From Symsagittifera roscoffensis (taxonomy: Eukaryota; Xenacoelomorpha; Acoela; Convolutidae): DNA of 64,000 nucleotides. This document shows positions 1-11,147 of this stretch, one piece after another. Positions within the stretch are counted from its first letter, which is position 1. Each line of letters starts with the position of its first letter. Under the pieces are notes generated by a model. It did not search any database, was not told the DNA's origin, and was given only the letters and a program-made list of their open reading frames with translations. Both the position numbers and the translations under genes were made by a program. Location of the stretch: the NCBI RefSeq assembly GCF_963678635.1, contig NW_026971721.1, positions 1-64,000 of the forward strand. Reading direction: 5' to 3'.

Positions 1-83
1 AAAACCACCAATTCGGAAGGTTTGCTGCTAAAAACTCGAAACTGCTGCATTTGCATTTTTGTCCATTCTGGTCGAATGTCACA
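1..83 (-). mobile_element. terminal fragment of a third, related LTR
   Basis: Read on the minus strand, this stretch matches the first ~90 bases of the element A LTR: it ends with the complement of TGTGACATTCGACCAG and carries the same TTCCGGATTGGTGG-like block, with several substitutions and small gaps. It is therefore the outer end of another LTR of the same superfamily, in opposite orientation and more diverged. The window edge cuts it, so it cannot be told whether it belongs to a full element or a solo LTR. Confidence 0.75.
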
Positions 84-681
84 CGAGAAATGTAGTGCAC
101 TTACTACTAATTGCACAAGCTGGATAGGGCCATACCAGCGTTATAAATCCTCTTCCCGGTTTGAGGTAGTTTTATCTGTGCTTACCTTGTGGACCTAAAG
201 TTTGCCTGTTCAGACCATTGGGACTAACATGTCAGAAGTTGTGATCGCAATTTTTGTTTTTGCTCAGACCGCGTTCTCTCTTTTTAACCATCCTACCGCA
301 GATGGGAACGCAGTTTTGTAGAAATTTTTTTTCTATGCGCAACTTCTGATGCAAATTTTCCAATCAGACAAATATACTTCAGCACTATCAGAGAATGAAC
401 GTGCTCCAAAATGCAGCTTTCACGTGGAAACAGCATGTTCAAATAAAGGTACCTTTATTAATTGCTCCTTTTAAAGATTTTTTTAATAAGTCTTAACAAC
501 ATCATCATCCAAAAACTGTTCGCGAGAAATGTAGTGATGATTTTATTGATGATTTTATTGATGCAATAATTTCATCTCGTTTTATTCAAACATATGAGTA
601 ACTAATCTGACTTTGTAACTAACATTAATTTTACACTGTTATAATAATAAACGACTATTGTGAATCTACTATATATTTAAA
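84..681. other. AT-rich flank between two LTR elements, no gene seen
   Basis: No coding potential is seen. A 14-mer CGAGAAATGTAGTG occurs at 84-97, immediately after the LTR fragment, and again at 523-536. Bases 671-681 (ATATATTTAAA) are the detached outer end of the palindromic repeat that resumes at 25541; element A was inserted between them. Confidence 0.6.
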
Positions 682-1618
682 TGTGACATTCGACCAGAAT
701 GTGAAAAATGCAATCTCTGCAGAATTCGGAATTTTAGCAGTAAGCCTTCCGGATTGGTGGTTTTTAAGAACTAAGGGCGTTATTGGAACGTTTAGCCAAA
801 CGGTGAAGGCTGGAATATTCTAGTGTTTTAAAATTTCAAAAATTCGAATGATGACCTCACATTTCTGAGAAATGCTGAAACGGCCATTTTTAACAAAAAA
901 CGAGTGAAAAAACAGAACAACAACGTTGGTTGCGCTGACGAGAACAACTTGATTGAAATTGAAGAAGTCGAAATTGAAGAAAAACAGCAGCAGAGTGCAG
1001 AGAACGTTCCGAGTTGCAACTATTGTGCTGCTACAATAGTTGCAAGGCCGTTGCGAACAACGGTGAAGGGTAAGAAATCAGCCCTCCGTGTTATCGTGAA
1101 TTCGAACTTGAGGAGCTTGATTCACTGGATTCAAGAATCCGGAAGGGTCTCGGGACGGAAAACTTTTATTGACTCATATGAACTTTTAGCATCCTGTCAT
1201 GTCCTGACTTGAATTTAATTGATATTTGGATTAGTTTTGACAAGGATGAGGTGCTACGAGTTGGGGGGGAAAGGGTTGATCCATCTTCGATGGAGATGAT
1301 GATTTTTATCTACTGAACAAAAACAATAGTGATATAATAAATAGTAGCCCTGTTTTTAGGAGTGACCTCGTGGTCTGGGGATACTGAGAGCCAGCCATGA
1401 GCTCACTATTTTTGCATGTAATTCAGTTAATTTGAGCGTTCTGGTCGAAGCCGGAGAACAGTAACGTTTTTGTCGACCCGATGTAAGAAAGACCACCGAA
1501 AAGTACTGGCTTGGTAGAGACGGTGAAAAACATGCAAAGCTCTGTTTAGACGCTAGCCAGTCGTCTTAAGACTTAGTTTTGTTATCCGTCGATATGTATC
1601 TTCCGGGCGAATGTTACA
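682..1618 (+). repeat. 5' LTR of element A
   Basis: This 937-bp LTR has terminal inverted ends TGTGACATTCG/CGAATGTTACA and matches 24614-25540 almost base for base. An AATAAA polyadenylation hexamer lies at 1337-1342. The main length difference from the 3' copy is near 967-990, where the 5' copy has extra GAAATTGAAGAA-like sequence. A copy of CCGGAAGGGTC, related to the leader repeats, lies near 1139. Confidence 0.95.
1337..1342 (+). promoter_or_regulatory. AATAAA polyadenylation signal in LTR
   Basis: A canonical hexamer inside the 5' LTR; the same hexamer is present in the 3' LTR copy, where it would serve 3'-end formation of the genomic RNA. The transcription start within the LTR is not identifiable from the sequence. 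Confidence 0.5.
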
Positions 1619-1630
1619 TGTATGTTTTTA

Positions 1631-1647
1631 TGGCGCTCCTGGGTGTT
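1631..1647 (+). promoter_or_regulatory. primer-binding-like site (17 nt)
   Basis: TGGCGCTCCTGGGTGTT starts 12 nt after the LTR and is identical over 17 nt to the equivalent site of element B, although the surrounding leaders are unrelated. Starting with TGG, the complement of a tRNA CCA end, and its position make it the likely minus-strand primer site. The implied tRNA 3' end (AACACCCAGGAGCGCCA) puts an A where the invariant C61 is expected, so I cannot assign the primer tRNA. Confidence 0.75.
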
Positions 1648-4633
1648 ATTCTTTCATAACATCATGACCGGCGGAACCGTTAACGAGCACTCCGCGCCGA
1701 GCGGATGCTTACATTAACGCCCTTAATAGGCCTAAACTGCCGGGGCGGAAGGGTAGTTCGGAACGCGGAAGCCTTCCGGATTACCGTGAATAGTTTTTTA
1801 ACCTAGTTAAGACCGAAAATTCACGAACCAGGAAGGGTGGGGGGGAATCATGAACCCCTCATCCCCTGAGTGGTTTGTGACAAAAGACACTTAAAGATAT
1901 AAGCAAAACCAAACAAAAAGTAGTATAGTACCCAAGAAAAACAAAAAACATAAAAAATAACCGAAAAAACCAAAAACAGTAAAAAAGTAAAAAAATCAGT
2001 AGAAATCATCCCCCCAGACAAGATGTGATTCAACCCCCCCGTTTGTTGTTGATAGATATATTGTTATTACAGGCATTTATATCAGTCAGGATCGTTACGA
2101 TCAGTTTTGTAGCCCGTTTGTGAGGCTTGTACTGTAGGGTTATTTGAGCATTTAAGCACGTTAATGATAAATTGCGCTCAATCCGGAAGGGTCAGCTGAT
2201 TTGCGCTCAATTCGGAAGGGTTTTGGGTGAAGACCGATCCGGCAAGCAGTACAAGGAGCAACAAGAAGGGGCTCAACGACAACAACAATCGACTGTTGGG
2301 TATCGTTAACAAGTTTTGTATCCCTTTTGGTACAAAAAGTAAGATAGCAATCTGTGGGGGGCTCGACAGTGCTGCACTGTAGTGACCCTTCACCGAACTG
2401 CGAATATCCGAGTTAAGCACCTTAATTCGGATAATAAACAAACCCGGAGGGGTATAGTATTACTAATATTATTATTTATATAGCCTATATTAATAGTCTT
2501 ATATCGTTTTTCAGTGAAAAACAACGAAAACAGACCGGTTTTTAGGGTCAAATTAGCGATATTTTGATCCCCCCACAAGTCGCGATTTTTGAGATATCGA
2601 TATTTTTTGAAACGGAAAAAAGCGCTAAGTTAGTGTGTTACATTGTAACTGCACTACTGTAATAGGTAGAACCGGTTAACCTTAGTTCGGAAGTGGTTGG
2701 AACTAGTTTGGTACCAAAAACCAAATTTTCCCATTTTTTGATAGTAAGAAACACTATAAAATCAGAAAATTTTTTGAAATCTTTGAGTTAGGACAGTAAA
2801 AATAGTTGATCGGACAACGTCCACTGGTGAATCTACGAGTTTTAAAACCCGCTACCCGAAAGCCTTCCGGGTCGCAGGGAAATCGAACATAACGTGTTTG
2901 ATTTGGTGGATTCATCAATCCGGAGGGGTCCAGGTAGCATAGTTTTTCGCAAATTTTTTCTACAAAAGCGTTTTAGATCGGGTCTTTTGCATTGAACTAG
3001 AAGAGTATAGGCCTTCTGAGTTCAGATCAATAATTTTTAGGTCGAAAGGACCAGATTTGCGGAAAAAGTTAGGCGGAACCTATAAGAGAGAAAATTTTTG
3101 AGTTTGGAAGAAAGACGTTTTAGTTAATAACTTTGAAACTACTGAGCATATTGAGTTGATCTTGGTACCAATAGATCAGAAATTAGCTGAGCTTACTGAT
3201 AGGGTCAGAAATTTTTTTTGGAAAAGTAAGCGAGAAAATTTTTGAGATTGTTTTTAGCAAAATTACACAAATCCGGAGGGGTACACCCTTCACGTTTTAT
3301 AAACTTTTCTGAAAAACCCTTATACCCCTACCAAAAGTTGATAGCGATTGAACTAAGTAACTTAAGACAGTTCTAGACAAAAAGGGAGGGCTGAAGGCAC
3401 AAGACAACCATAATAGGGTCGAAATTAGGCAAGTGATAAGACCCTTCACCGTTAGTGTGAATTGTCAAATAAGTGCCTTAACTTCAATCCGGAGGGGTCT
3501 AGGAAAGGACCCTATACCCTTCCCAGTTAATTCAAACAGCATAAAAGCAACGCAGAACGTATCCGGAGGGGTATAAGCTGAGATTAAGAAAACTACGAAA
3601 AGCTACTTTGACAGAGCTAAGGGCTCCCAATCCGGAGGGGTCGAAATTTTTCAAAGTCAGAGGGGTCCGAATCCGGAGGGGTCTACTTTCCACAAAACCG
3701 GAGGGGTCCGAATCCGGAGGGGTCTTATAGTTGCTAATTCGGAGGGGTCCAAATCCGGAGGGGTCTACTATTAACTAACTCGGAGGGGTCCCAATCCGGA
3801 GGGGTCTATATTCTGACAGTCCGGAAGGGTCCTATTTGTGCCAATCCGGAGGGGTATTATTTTATTAAGGACTTAGGTAAACGAAAGAAAGACTAAAAAG
3901 CGAGAGGTATTAGGTTATTAATACACAGGCTAGGTATCAGTGACTGCACTGGTAACTTGCCTTTCAAAAAGAACCAGACTAATACAAAACAGGTCCGAAC
4001 TCGGATATTCGCGACACTAAGTCTAAATTAAAAAGAGCGTGACTCATTGGTGTGGATTGGAACATAATACGTTTTTGGGAAAAGTGACTGCCCTGAGGAT
4101 TTTAGTAGGTCTAGCTCGGGCAGTCCGAAGGCAGATAGGTAACACAGTACTCGGTGGGTGCAATAGACGCCCACTTGAGAAAATAACTGCCTTCAAAGTT
4201 TTGTCTGTTTGGTGCAGCACCAAGCAGGGAAAGCTTTTTCTTTAAAAGACAGGTTCGACAATTGTACTGCGACCGACTAAGAGTACAAGACACATACGTT
4301 TTTTATATATACATTCATATTGTGTCAATACATATTTTTTTTGTTTTTGATTTTAAATCAACCTAAACTGTGTTTGATTGGGTAGTGAGTACACTATCTT
4401 TTAAATTGACTGATAACATCATATTGTGCTAGTTTCCAGATCTTTGGACTGATAATCGGCTAGTGTGAATAAATTTCATACAAACTGTACTCTGACAACA
4501 TACAGGGATTCGTGGTCACTATTTAATAGGATCTGGTGAAATTTATTGTGTTGTGTCATTATTATTGTTAATAAAACTATAAGGTCTCTAGCAATTGAGT
4601 CAAGAGTAGGCATAGGAAAGTGACAAATAAAGA
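1648..4633 (+). other. long untranslated leader of element A
   Basis: Nearly 3 kb without a convincing ORF separates the primer site from ORF1. It is AT-rich with scattered CCGGAGGGG motifs that become dense between 3481 and 3856. Many ATGs precede the ORF1 start, so cap-dependent scanning is unlikely to reach it; splicing or internal initiation would be needed. No homology to the element B leader is visible beyond the primer site. Confidence 0.7.
3481..3856 (+). repeat. dispersed CGGAGGGGTC motif cluster
   Basis: At least a dozen copies of (A)ATCCGGAGGGGTC lie in under 400 bp, often paired head to tail (for example 3660-3740), with further copies near 2183, 2207, 2442, 2918 and 3271. Spacing is irregular, so this is not a simple tandem repeat. 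The purine core CGGAGGGG resembles the element's polypurine tract GTCCGGGGAG. Confidence 0.85.
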
Positions 4634-7600
4634 ATGAGTTTAGACAAGTCAAGGATACCAAAACGAGGTAATAGCTCTAGGAAATTCATACCTGAAAAGC
4701 AAAGAAAAACGATGACCGATCCTTTTGTGGATTGGATCAAGCGATCCCGGTCTGACAAAAGGGGGACGGTTTCAGGCAGAATGGTTGAAACGAGAAGTCA
4801 AAAGACCTCAGAAGAGCGAAGAGAACTGTTAGAAGTGGAGGTCAATACGGACCATACCATGAATGACAACCAGGAAGTAAATGGACTGGAAGGGAGAGGC
4901 AGACGGCTGGCGAGTGAATCTACTCCGGTAGAACAAGGCCACGATTTTGCCACTTCCACCGGGACATTGGATCGGGAAGAGATGTCGGAACTGTCCGAAA
5001 GCTCAACTGAAGTAGCGACAACTAGAAGATCTCCGACAGACAACACTATGATGGCAAGCGGAACTGGGAAGCAAACAACGTCGTCATCGTTCTCAGAAAG
5101 AATGAAGAACACCTTAGGAAACTTCTTTCCATTCAGCATGGGAGGAGGAGCAGGAAACGATGGTGAGTCCCAGGAGGATGAGGAAGATGAAGAAGAGCAA
5201 GGGGACTTTGGATCTCAAGTCAGCCTCAATAGTTCGATCCAGGAGAGTGAGGCACACGTCGGAAGAGAGACTGGAACCATGGACAAATTTGGTGTAGTGA
5301 CAACGATAAGCAAGGAGGCAAACACACCGGGCCAGTCAAAGGACTTCGCGATTAGGACAAGTTCGGAGCCACAACCTGAAGAGAGTAGAACCAGAGGGCT
5401 AGGTAATGCGTTAATGGATCCAGAAATAAATAATGAAAAGACGTTGAAGCAGAGAGTCAAGGCCCGGATCTCGACAAGCACGAAGTTACCTGGGACTGAC
5501 AGGGTTATACCGCCACTAGTGACGCCACTCGTGGATAACGGGGCAGCACTAGAGGAAGCCTTAAACAAGATAGTGGGCAGTTTAGGAGAACAAAATGAAC
5601 AGATGTCGATAAGGATGAGTGAACTAGAAAGAGCAGTTCACATTGAAAGAGAAAGTCTGCGGGAAGAAATAAACCGCAACAGACAAGAAGTTGGCAGAAG
5701 CGAAAAACGCTTGAAAGAAAGAACGGACGAACTTATGACGAGGAACTTGTCGCGAATGACAAGAGAGGCGGAACAGAGGGAGTTACGCTTAAGAGCCGAC
5801 ATGGAGAAGTTAAGAATTCAGCAAGAGCAGTCTCTTGGGTCTCTTGACACAAAGATAGACGCGATGATGGAGAGGCGAACGCAGGCTATCATGGATAGGT
5901 TGGACGGGCTACTAAGCAGCAAGAGTGGACCAAAAGAAGGAGAGCCGAACTCGGGAGGTCCCAGCAGGGAACCGAGGGTGAACTTCAATGAACATCAAAG
6001 GAGGAAGACATATGGATCCATTAGAGGCAGGGGCAGTTCATCAGGCTATGCCACAAGGGGTAATACAGCATGGGGCCCGAACAGTAGAGCAAATTCAACG
6101 GAGAACAGACAGACCTCTGACGAACGACCAACGCAAGGCACACATGCGACTGGGAGAAGTGATTCCGGCAACAGGGGGCATGCAAGCCCGAAGAGGAGTC
6201 ATGCAGGTCAAGCAGGAAACGCTCATGGTGATTCAGATTGCAGGGATGCACCGCACACAGAGCCTTCGACAAGGTCAAGGTGTGAGGACACTCAAGCGGG
6301 ACACTCAAGGGATGCTACGGCAATGGCCACAGCATTTGAACCCCTGAACAGGTCTTTGGAGACATTCCTGACGAGGTTATCTAGAACCAATGAACGCAGT
6401 GAGAAGTCCAGAAGAGTCTTTAAGAAGCCAAGATGCTACAAAGACGAATCTGATGGCTGTATTGATACCTGGATAGAGGTAATGAAGCTGCATTTCGAGG
6501 AAGAGGACTTGTCGGAGAGACAGGAATGCAGCGCGCTCACCAGCAACTTAGAAGGGACAGCCCTGAACTGTGTCATGGCCAAGAAACAGTATCAACGTGA
6601 CACTGCAGAGAAAATCTTCGAAATCTTGTTAAACCGTTTCGGATCAGGGGTGCAGGGGCACCAGGCGATGATGCGCTTCGAGAAACGGAGGCAACGAGAA
6701 GATGAAACAATAGACAAGTTTCTCGATGATTTGGAAATGCTGAGAAGACGCAGCCAACCGGATGAGTCAAACCGAAGGATGAACCTGGCCGTAGCCTCAA
6801 AATTCATCGATGGTGTGAAAAATGATGAACTTCGTACGATGCTAGCAACGCATTACACACCACTATCAACTAATGCGCCAACACCGGAGGAGTTGAGGCT
6901 CAAATCAAAAGAGTATCTTTTGTTGAAACCTCCTTCGAGATCTGGATATTACAAGAACAATTATGGAAATTTTAACAACGGACCAGCAAACCAAGGGAAC
7001 AATTGGTACAAACCGAGGGATGATATGGACAAGAGACGTTCTTGTGCTAATTGCAGTTCAACAGACCATCATGTGTCAGCATGCCCAGCTTACAAACAAG
7101 GCATGAAAGCAATAGGCTTTAGCCTCGAGGACGAAGATGCGTCAGAGTTGGATCATGAGGATTTCATGAGAGGAGTAATTGCGAAATTCGGCCCGAGGTG
7201 TTTCTTTTGTAACTTGGAAGGTCATTTTAAATCAGATTGTCCGCAATTCTGGGATGCAGTGGCAGACATCAAGCATCCAAGACATGAAGAAGCTTTGTCA
7301 GGAGTGAAAGCCAGCAAGGCTCGACTTTTGACTGAAGCGGAGGCACGCAGAAAGGATAAACCTCAAGAGCTGGTAGCAAAGAAGATGCAAGCGGTAACAG
7401 AGGAAGCACGTGAACCGGAACCAGCAACTGCGGCCGATGACTTCAAAATCGATTATAGGGCAGCTGCGAGGGATGCTATAAATAGGGTACAGCAGGAACT
7501 AGTGACGAAAGAGATTGAGCAAAAGGTGAAACTCGAGCTGGAGAATGAAAAATTACAGGAGCAACTGAACGCCTTTGAAGCAACGGAAGTTGAAGAGGCA

Positions 7601-9289
7601 AAAGCACCAAGCAGCTTGAGCATGAAACTTAATGTTATCTCTGGTCAGAGGTTCGGTATGGCACCGCAAGGAAGTAAAATACAGTCGATAATCTCGGTGG
7701 CAGGGCATCAGGTAATCAGAAATCTGAGTGAACCGTCTGAGTTCACTTTGATGCATTTGGACACATATGCAGACTATCTGAGGCAGATGGAGCCACGCAC
7801 CGAGTCGAGGGCTGTGAGGGCACTACTGACCACGGGTGGCCCTCGCATGAAGAAACTTCATGGACGCTACCTAGAAGTCTATGGGCCGTATCAAGTGATG
7901 CTGAACGTGGATGGGATCAGTATCTACACCAGGACTTATGTAACAAAAGATGATGACCAAATAGGGCAGATCTATTTGGGTGAAGAGGAACTCAAAGTCC
8001 GCAGGATAGGCCATGACGCCATGATAGAACAAGACGCGGTACACATTGGATATGAAGCAGATGTGACAGCACACCTGCTCGACACCAACGGAACAAAAAT
8101 CGGAGTCACAGGGCTTCTGGACACAGGAGCGGTGGTGAGTGTGATGCCGATAAAAACTTGGGAAAGAATGGGCTTCACACGGGAAGATCTGATTCCTACG
8201 AACCTCCGACTGGCCGCCGCAAATCGAGGAGCCATCTACGTGGCCGGAAGAACACCGATAACGGTCCTTCACATGGGAGGACGAGACCTTCGGATGAGCT
8301 TCCTGGTGGTAGAGAATCTGGACGACGCCGACCAATTCATCTTGGGCAGAGATTTTGTCAGGAATTTCGACGTGATGATTGACTTGAACAACGGTCTAAT
8401 ACGGATTAGAAACCCGGACCGAAAGTATGTTAAGAGACCAATTAATAGGATAATAACAGATGAAAATAAGGTACCAGTTTTTTTGGATAGAAAAGTAAAG
8501 TTACAACCAGGACAAGCTGTAGTAGCAATTTTTAGAATGAGAAATTTAAATTCGTTAAGTGATAGCAAACAGGTTTGCTTAGTACCGAATCCAAATAGTC
8601 AGAGTTCGGTGATTTTAGGCCGGAGCTTCTCGGTAACGCGAAACGGACTGTGTGTCAGTGTGTTGTTGAACACACTGGACACCACGGTTTCAATCCAGCG
8701 TGGAAAGAAGCTTGGCTACGCCTTGCCGATGAGGACCGACTATGAGGAGACACAAAACTTGAAGAAACATAATGTGAAAGACTGTCCTTATCATGCAAAT
8801 AAAGATAAAATCTTAAAGAGAATTAATGAATTAAAATCTATTCATAAATTGTTTTCAATGAAATCCGAAACGGACGACGGCTTATCAAGTTGCTCGAATT
8901 TTCCGGAACTCCCCTCGTCATATGAACTAGATTCTGACAAACCGGTTTTGCCAGAAATAGAACATTTAAAAGGAAAAATAGGTGAGGGAGATTTTGAAAA
9001 ATTGCGGGACCTCCTAAATCGGAACGCCGAGGTATTTTCAAAACATAAGGCGGACATCGGTTGCTGTAATTTCGTCGAACACGAAATCGAACTAGAAGAG
9101 GGCGCCGTTCCCCATAGGGAAGGCGCAAGGCGAATGACGCCACATAAATTGGAAGCGTGCCGAGCGGAAATAGAAATGTTGCTTGAATACGACATGATAG
9201 AACCCTCGAAATCGCCGTGGGCTTGCGGGGTAGTCATGGCGAAAAAGAAAGGGGGGCAGCTTAGATTTTGTTGCGGTTTCGTTACTTGA
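4634..9289 (+). pseudogene. element A ORF1 segment 1: Gag, protease, start of RT
   Basis: An open segment of 1551 codons starting ATG at 4634. The first ~400 residues are acidic and Ser/Thr-rich with a coiled-coil stretch. A Gag core follows (retrotransposon gag family pattern RFEKRRQREDETIDKFLDDL near 6670-6730). Two CCHC knuckles lie near 7050-7085 and 7197-7245. The retropepsin-type protease has its DTGA at 8120-8131 and an ILGRDF motif near 8340. The segment ends in the first RT motifs (WACGVVMAKKKGG). Compared with element B the ORF stops early, inside RT, at TGA 9287-9289. Confidence 0.9.
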
Positions 9290-9400
9290 ACGGCGGTAAC
9301 GATTAAAGATGCGTACCCGATACCGCGAATAGACGAGAGCCTATCTAAACTTGGTGATGCAAAGTTCTTCACCACATTGGACTTGGGTTCTGCCTTCTGA

Positions 9401-10963
9401 CAGGTTCCTCTGCGAAAGAAGGACAGAGAGAAAACCGGATTCGCGTGCGAATTGGGGTTGTACCAGTGGAAGAGGATGCCCTTCGGCTTGTGCAATGCAA
9501 CAGCATTTTTTCAAAGGCTGATGGCTCAGGCTTTGACAGGAGTGACCAAAAAGTACGGGAATCTCTTGATGTGCTACGTGGATGATGTAGTCATAGCGAC
9601 ACCGACCCTGGAGGATCACATTGATCGGCTCGATGAGGTCTTCGGATGTATGAAAAGAGCAGGCTTGAAATGCAAACCATCGAAATGTGAAATCCTTAGG
9701 GATTCGATCAAGTACCTGGGAAGAATGGTGGACAGGCATGGTGTGAGGCCAGATCCAGAAGCAGTAGAGGCTGTGCTGACATGGAAAGCTCCTAGAACGG
9801 ACACACAGCTCATGAGCTTCCTAGGGTTTGCCAATTACTACCGTGAATTCATTAAAGGATATGCGGACAAGGTGTATCCGATGCAGAAGCTGATGCGCAA
9901 CAAAGGGAAGAAGTTCGAATGGAACGATGAGGCACAAGTTGCTTTCGAGAACATAAAGCGGGAACTGTGCGAAGCGCCAGTGCTGGGCATGCCTACAGAA
10001 AAGGGCATGTATGTTCTTGACACAGACGCATCGGTGGTGGCCATCTCAGGAATATTGCATCAAGAGCAAGAATGGAACGGAAGAACAGTTCTCCGTCCCA
10101 TTGCATACGGCAGCAAAGTCTTGAGTGACACAGAGATGAAATATGGCGCACCAAAAGCAGAAATGTTTGCAGTAGTCACCTTCGTGGAGAAGTACCGTGC
10201 ATACTTGGGGAGCGCTCCCTTCAAGTTACGCGTGGACAACAGAGCGTTATCCTGGTTGAAGACCTACTCGATGGATCAGAGTTATATTGGTAGGTGGATA
10301 GTAAGACTGGATGGCTACCATATGATAATCGAACATAGGATGCGTGACAAACACCAGAATGCTGACAGCCTCAGTAAGAAAACTGAATTCTATGAAAGAT
10401 TGGAGCAGAAGCAGGCCAATCAGGCGGAAGTAAAGGAGGGATTCTCGTTTCTGGACAAAGAAACTTATGAAGCGCTTCCCTTAACGAGATGGTTGGATAA
10501 GTCTGGACATCCAATTCCAGGGCATCCTGAGTTACCTGTAGAGAAAGCAGCCGAGATAAAGATCCTGTCCAAGGAGGATCCGGTCCCCTTGGATTTGTTG
10601 CTGCGCTCGAACCTGGTCCAGCAAGAACTCTCTCGCATGAATATAAACAGCCTCTCATTATTGGATAAAACGGTGCAAGTCACACCACAAGTAATGCGGA
10701 TGCTGGGTGGATTGTTAGAAAGAGAAGTGACCAGAGATGACCCCGAGTGGACAGCAGCAGTGGCATCGCTGACAGTCAGTGAGAAGGTGAAGATCATGCC
10801 GTCCAGACGACAACACGAAGAGAACGAGAGGGATTGTAGGACAATAGTTCAGCAACTAGTATCCTCAATACCCCCAAGAGATTTTAACCAGTACTTCTTA
10901 CGGACAGAAAGGACAGGAGAGCGGCAGGCAAAAGAAAACTGTCACCTTTGTAGACCGGGATAA
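9401..10963 (+). pseudogene. element A ORF1 segment 2: reverse transcriptase and RNase H
   Basis: This continues the same frame after the stop at 9398-9400. It contains the RT palm with YVDD at 9575-9586, the thumb region (SFLGFANYYREFIKGYADKV) and a Ty3-type RNase H with TDAS, AEMFAVV, VDNRALSWL and NADSLSK motifs carrying the D-E-D-D catalytic set. A linker region follows that ends at a stop reached by a frameshift near 10935. The frame that continues toward integrase is open upstream of 11004, which places the shift within about 20 nt of 10935. Confidence 0.9.
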
Positions 10964-11005
10964 AGACGGTGAAGTTGTAAAACAAAATCTGCTGCAAGAC
11001 TATTT

Positions 11006-11147
11006 GTCCGGGGAGAAGGATGAGGAGAAAAACCAGCGATCACAAGATCAACACCCGGGACAAGTGAATTGGTCCGGGGAGTCCGAGATAGACGAGAAAA
11101 TTCCTGATGAGAAACAGGACCTAGAGAACAAGGTTTTGTCCGGGGAG
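11006..11147 (+). promoter_or_regulatory. three internal GTCCGGGGAG (PPT-like) copies
   Basis: Exact copies lie at 11006-11015, 11072-11081 and 11138-11147, each 66 nt apart, about 10.3 kb from the 5' end of the element and between the RNase H and integrase coding regions. The same 10-mer sits immediately before the 3' LTR. In lentiviruses and some LTR retrotransposons, internal copies of the polypurine tract prime extra plus-strand starts; that role here is inference. Confidence 0.7.

Noticed and set aside
84-536. 14-mer CGAGAAATGTAGTG at 84 and 523 as the target duplication of an element
   Set aside because: No element-like ends lie between the two copies; too long for this LTR family.
904-1212. 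102-codon ORF inside the element A LTR (shorter copy at 24901-25134)
   Set aside because: It is cut differently in the two LTRs, lies across likely transcription-control sequence, and has no counterpart in the element B LTR.
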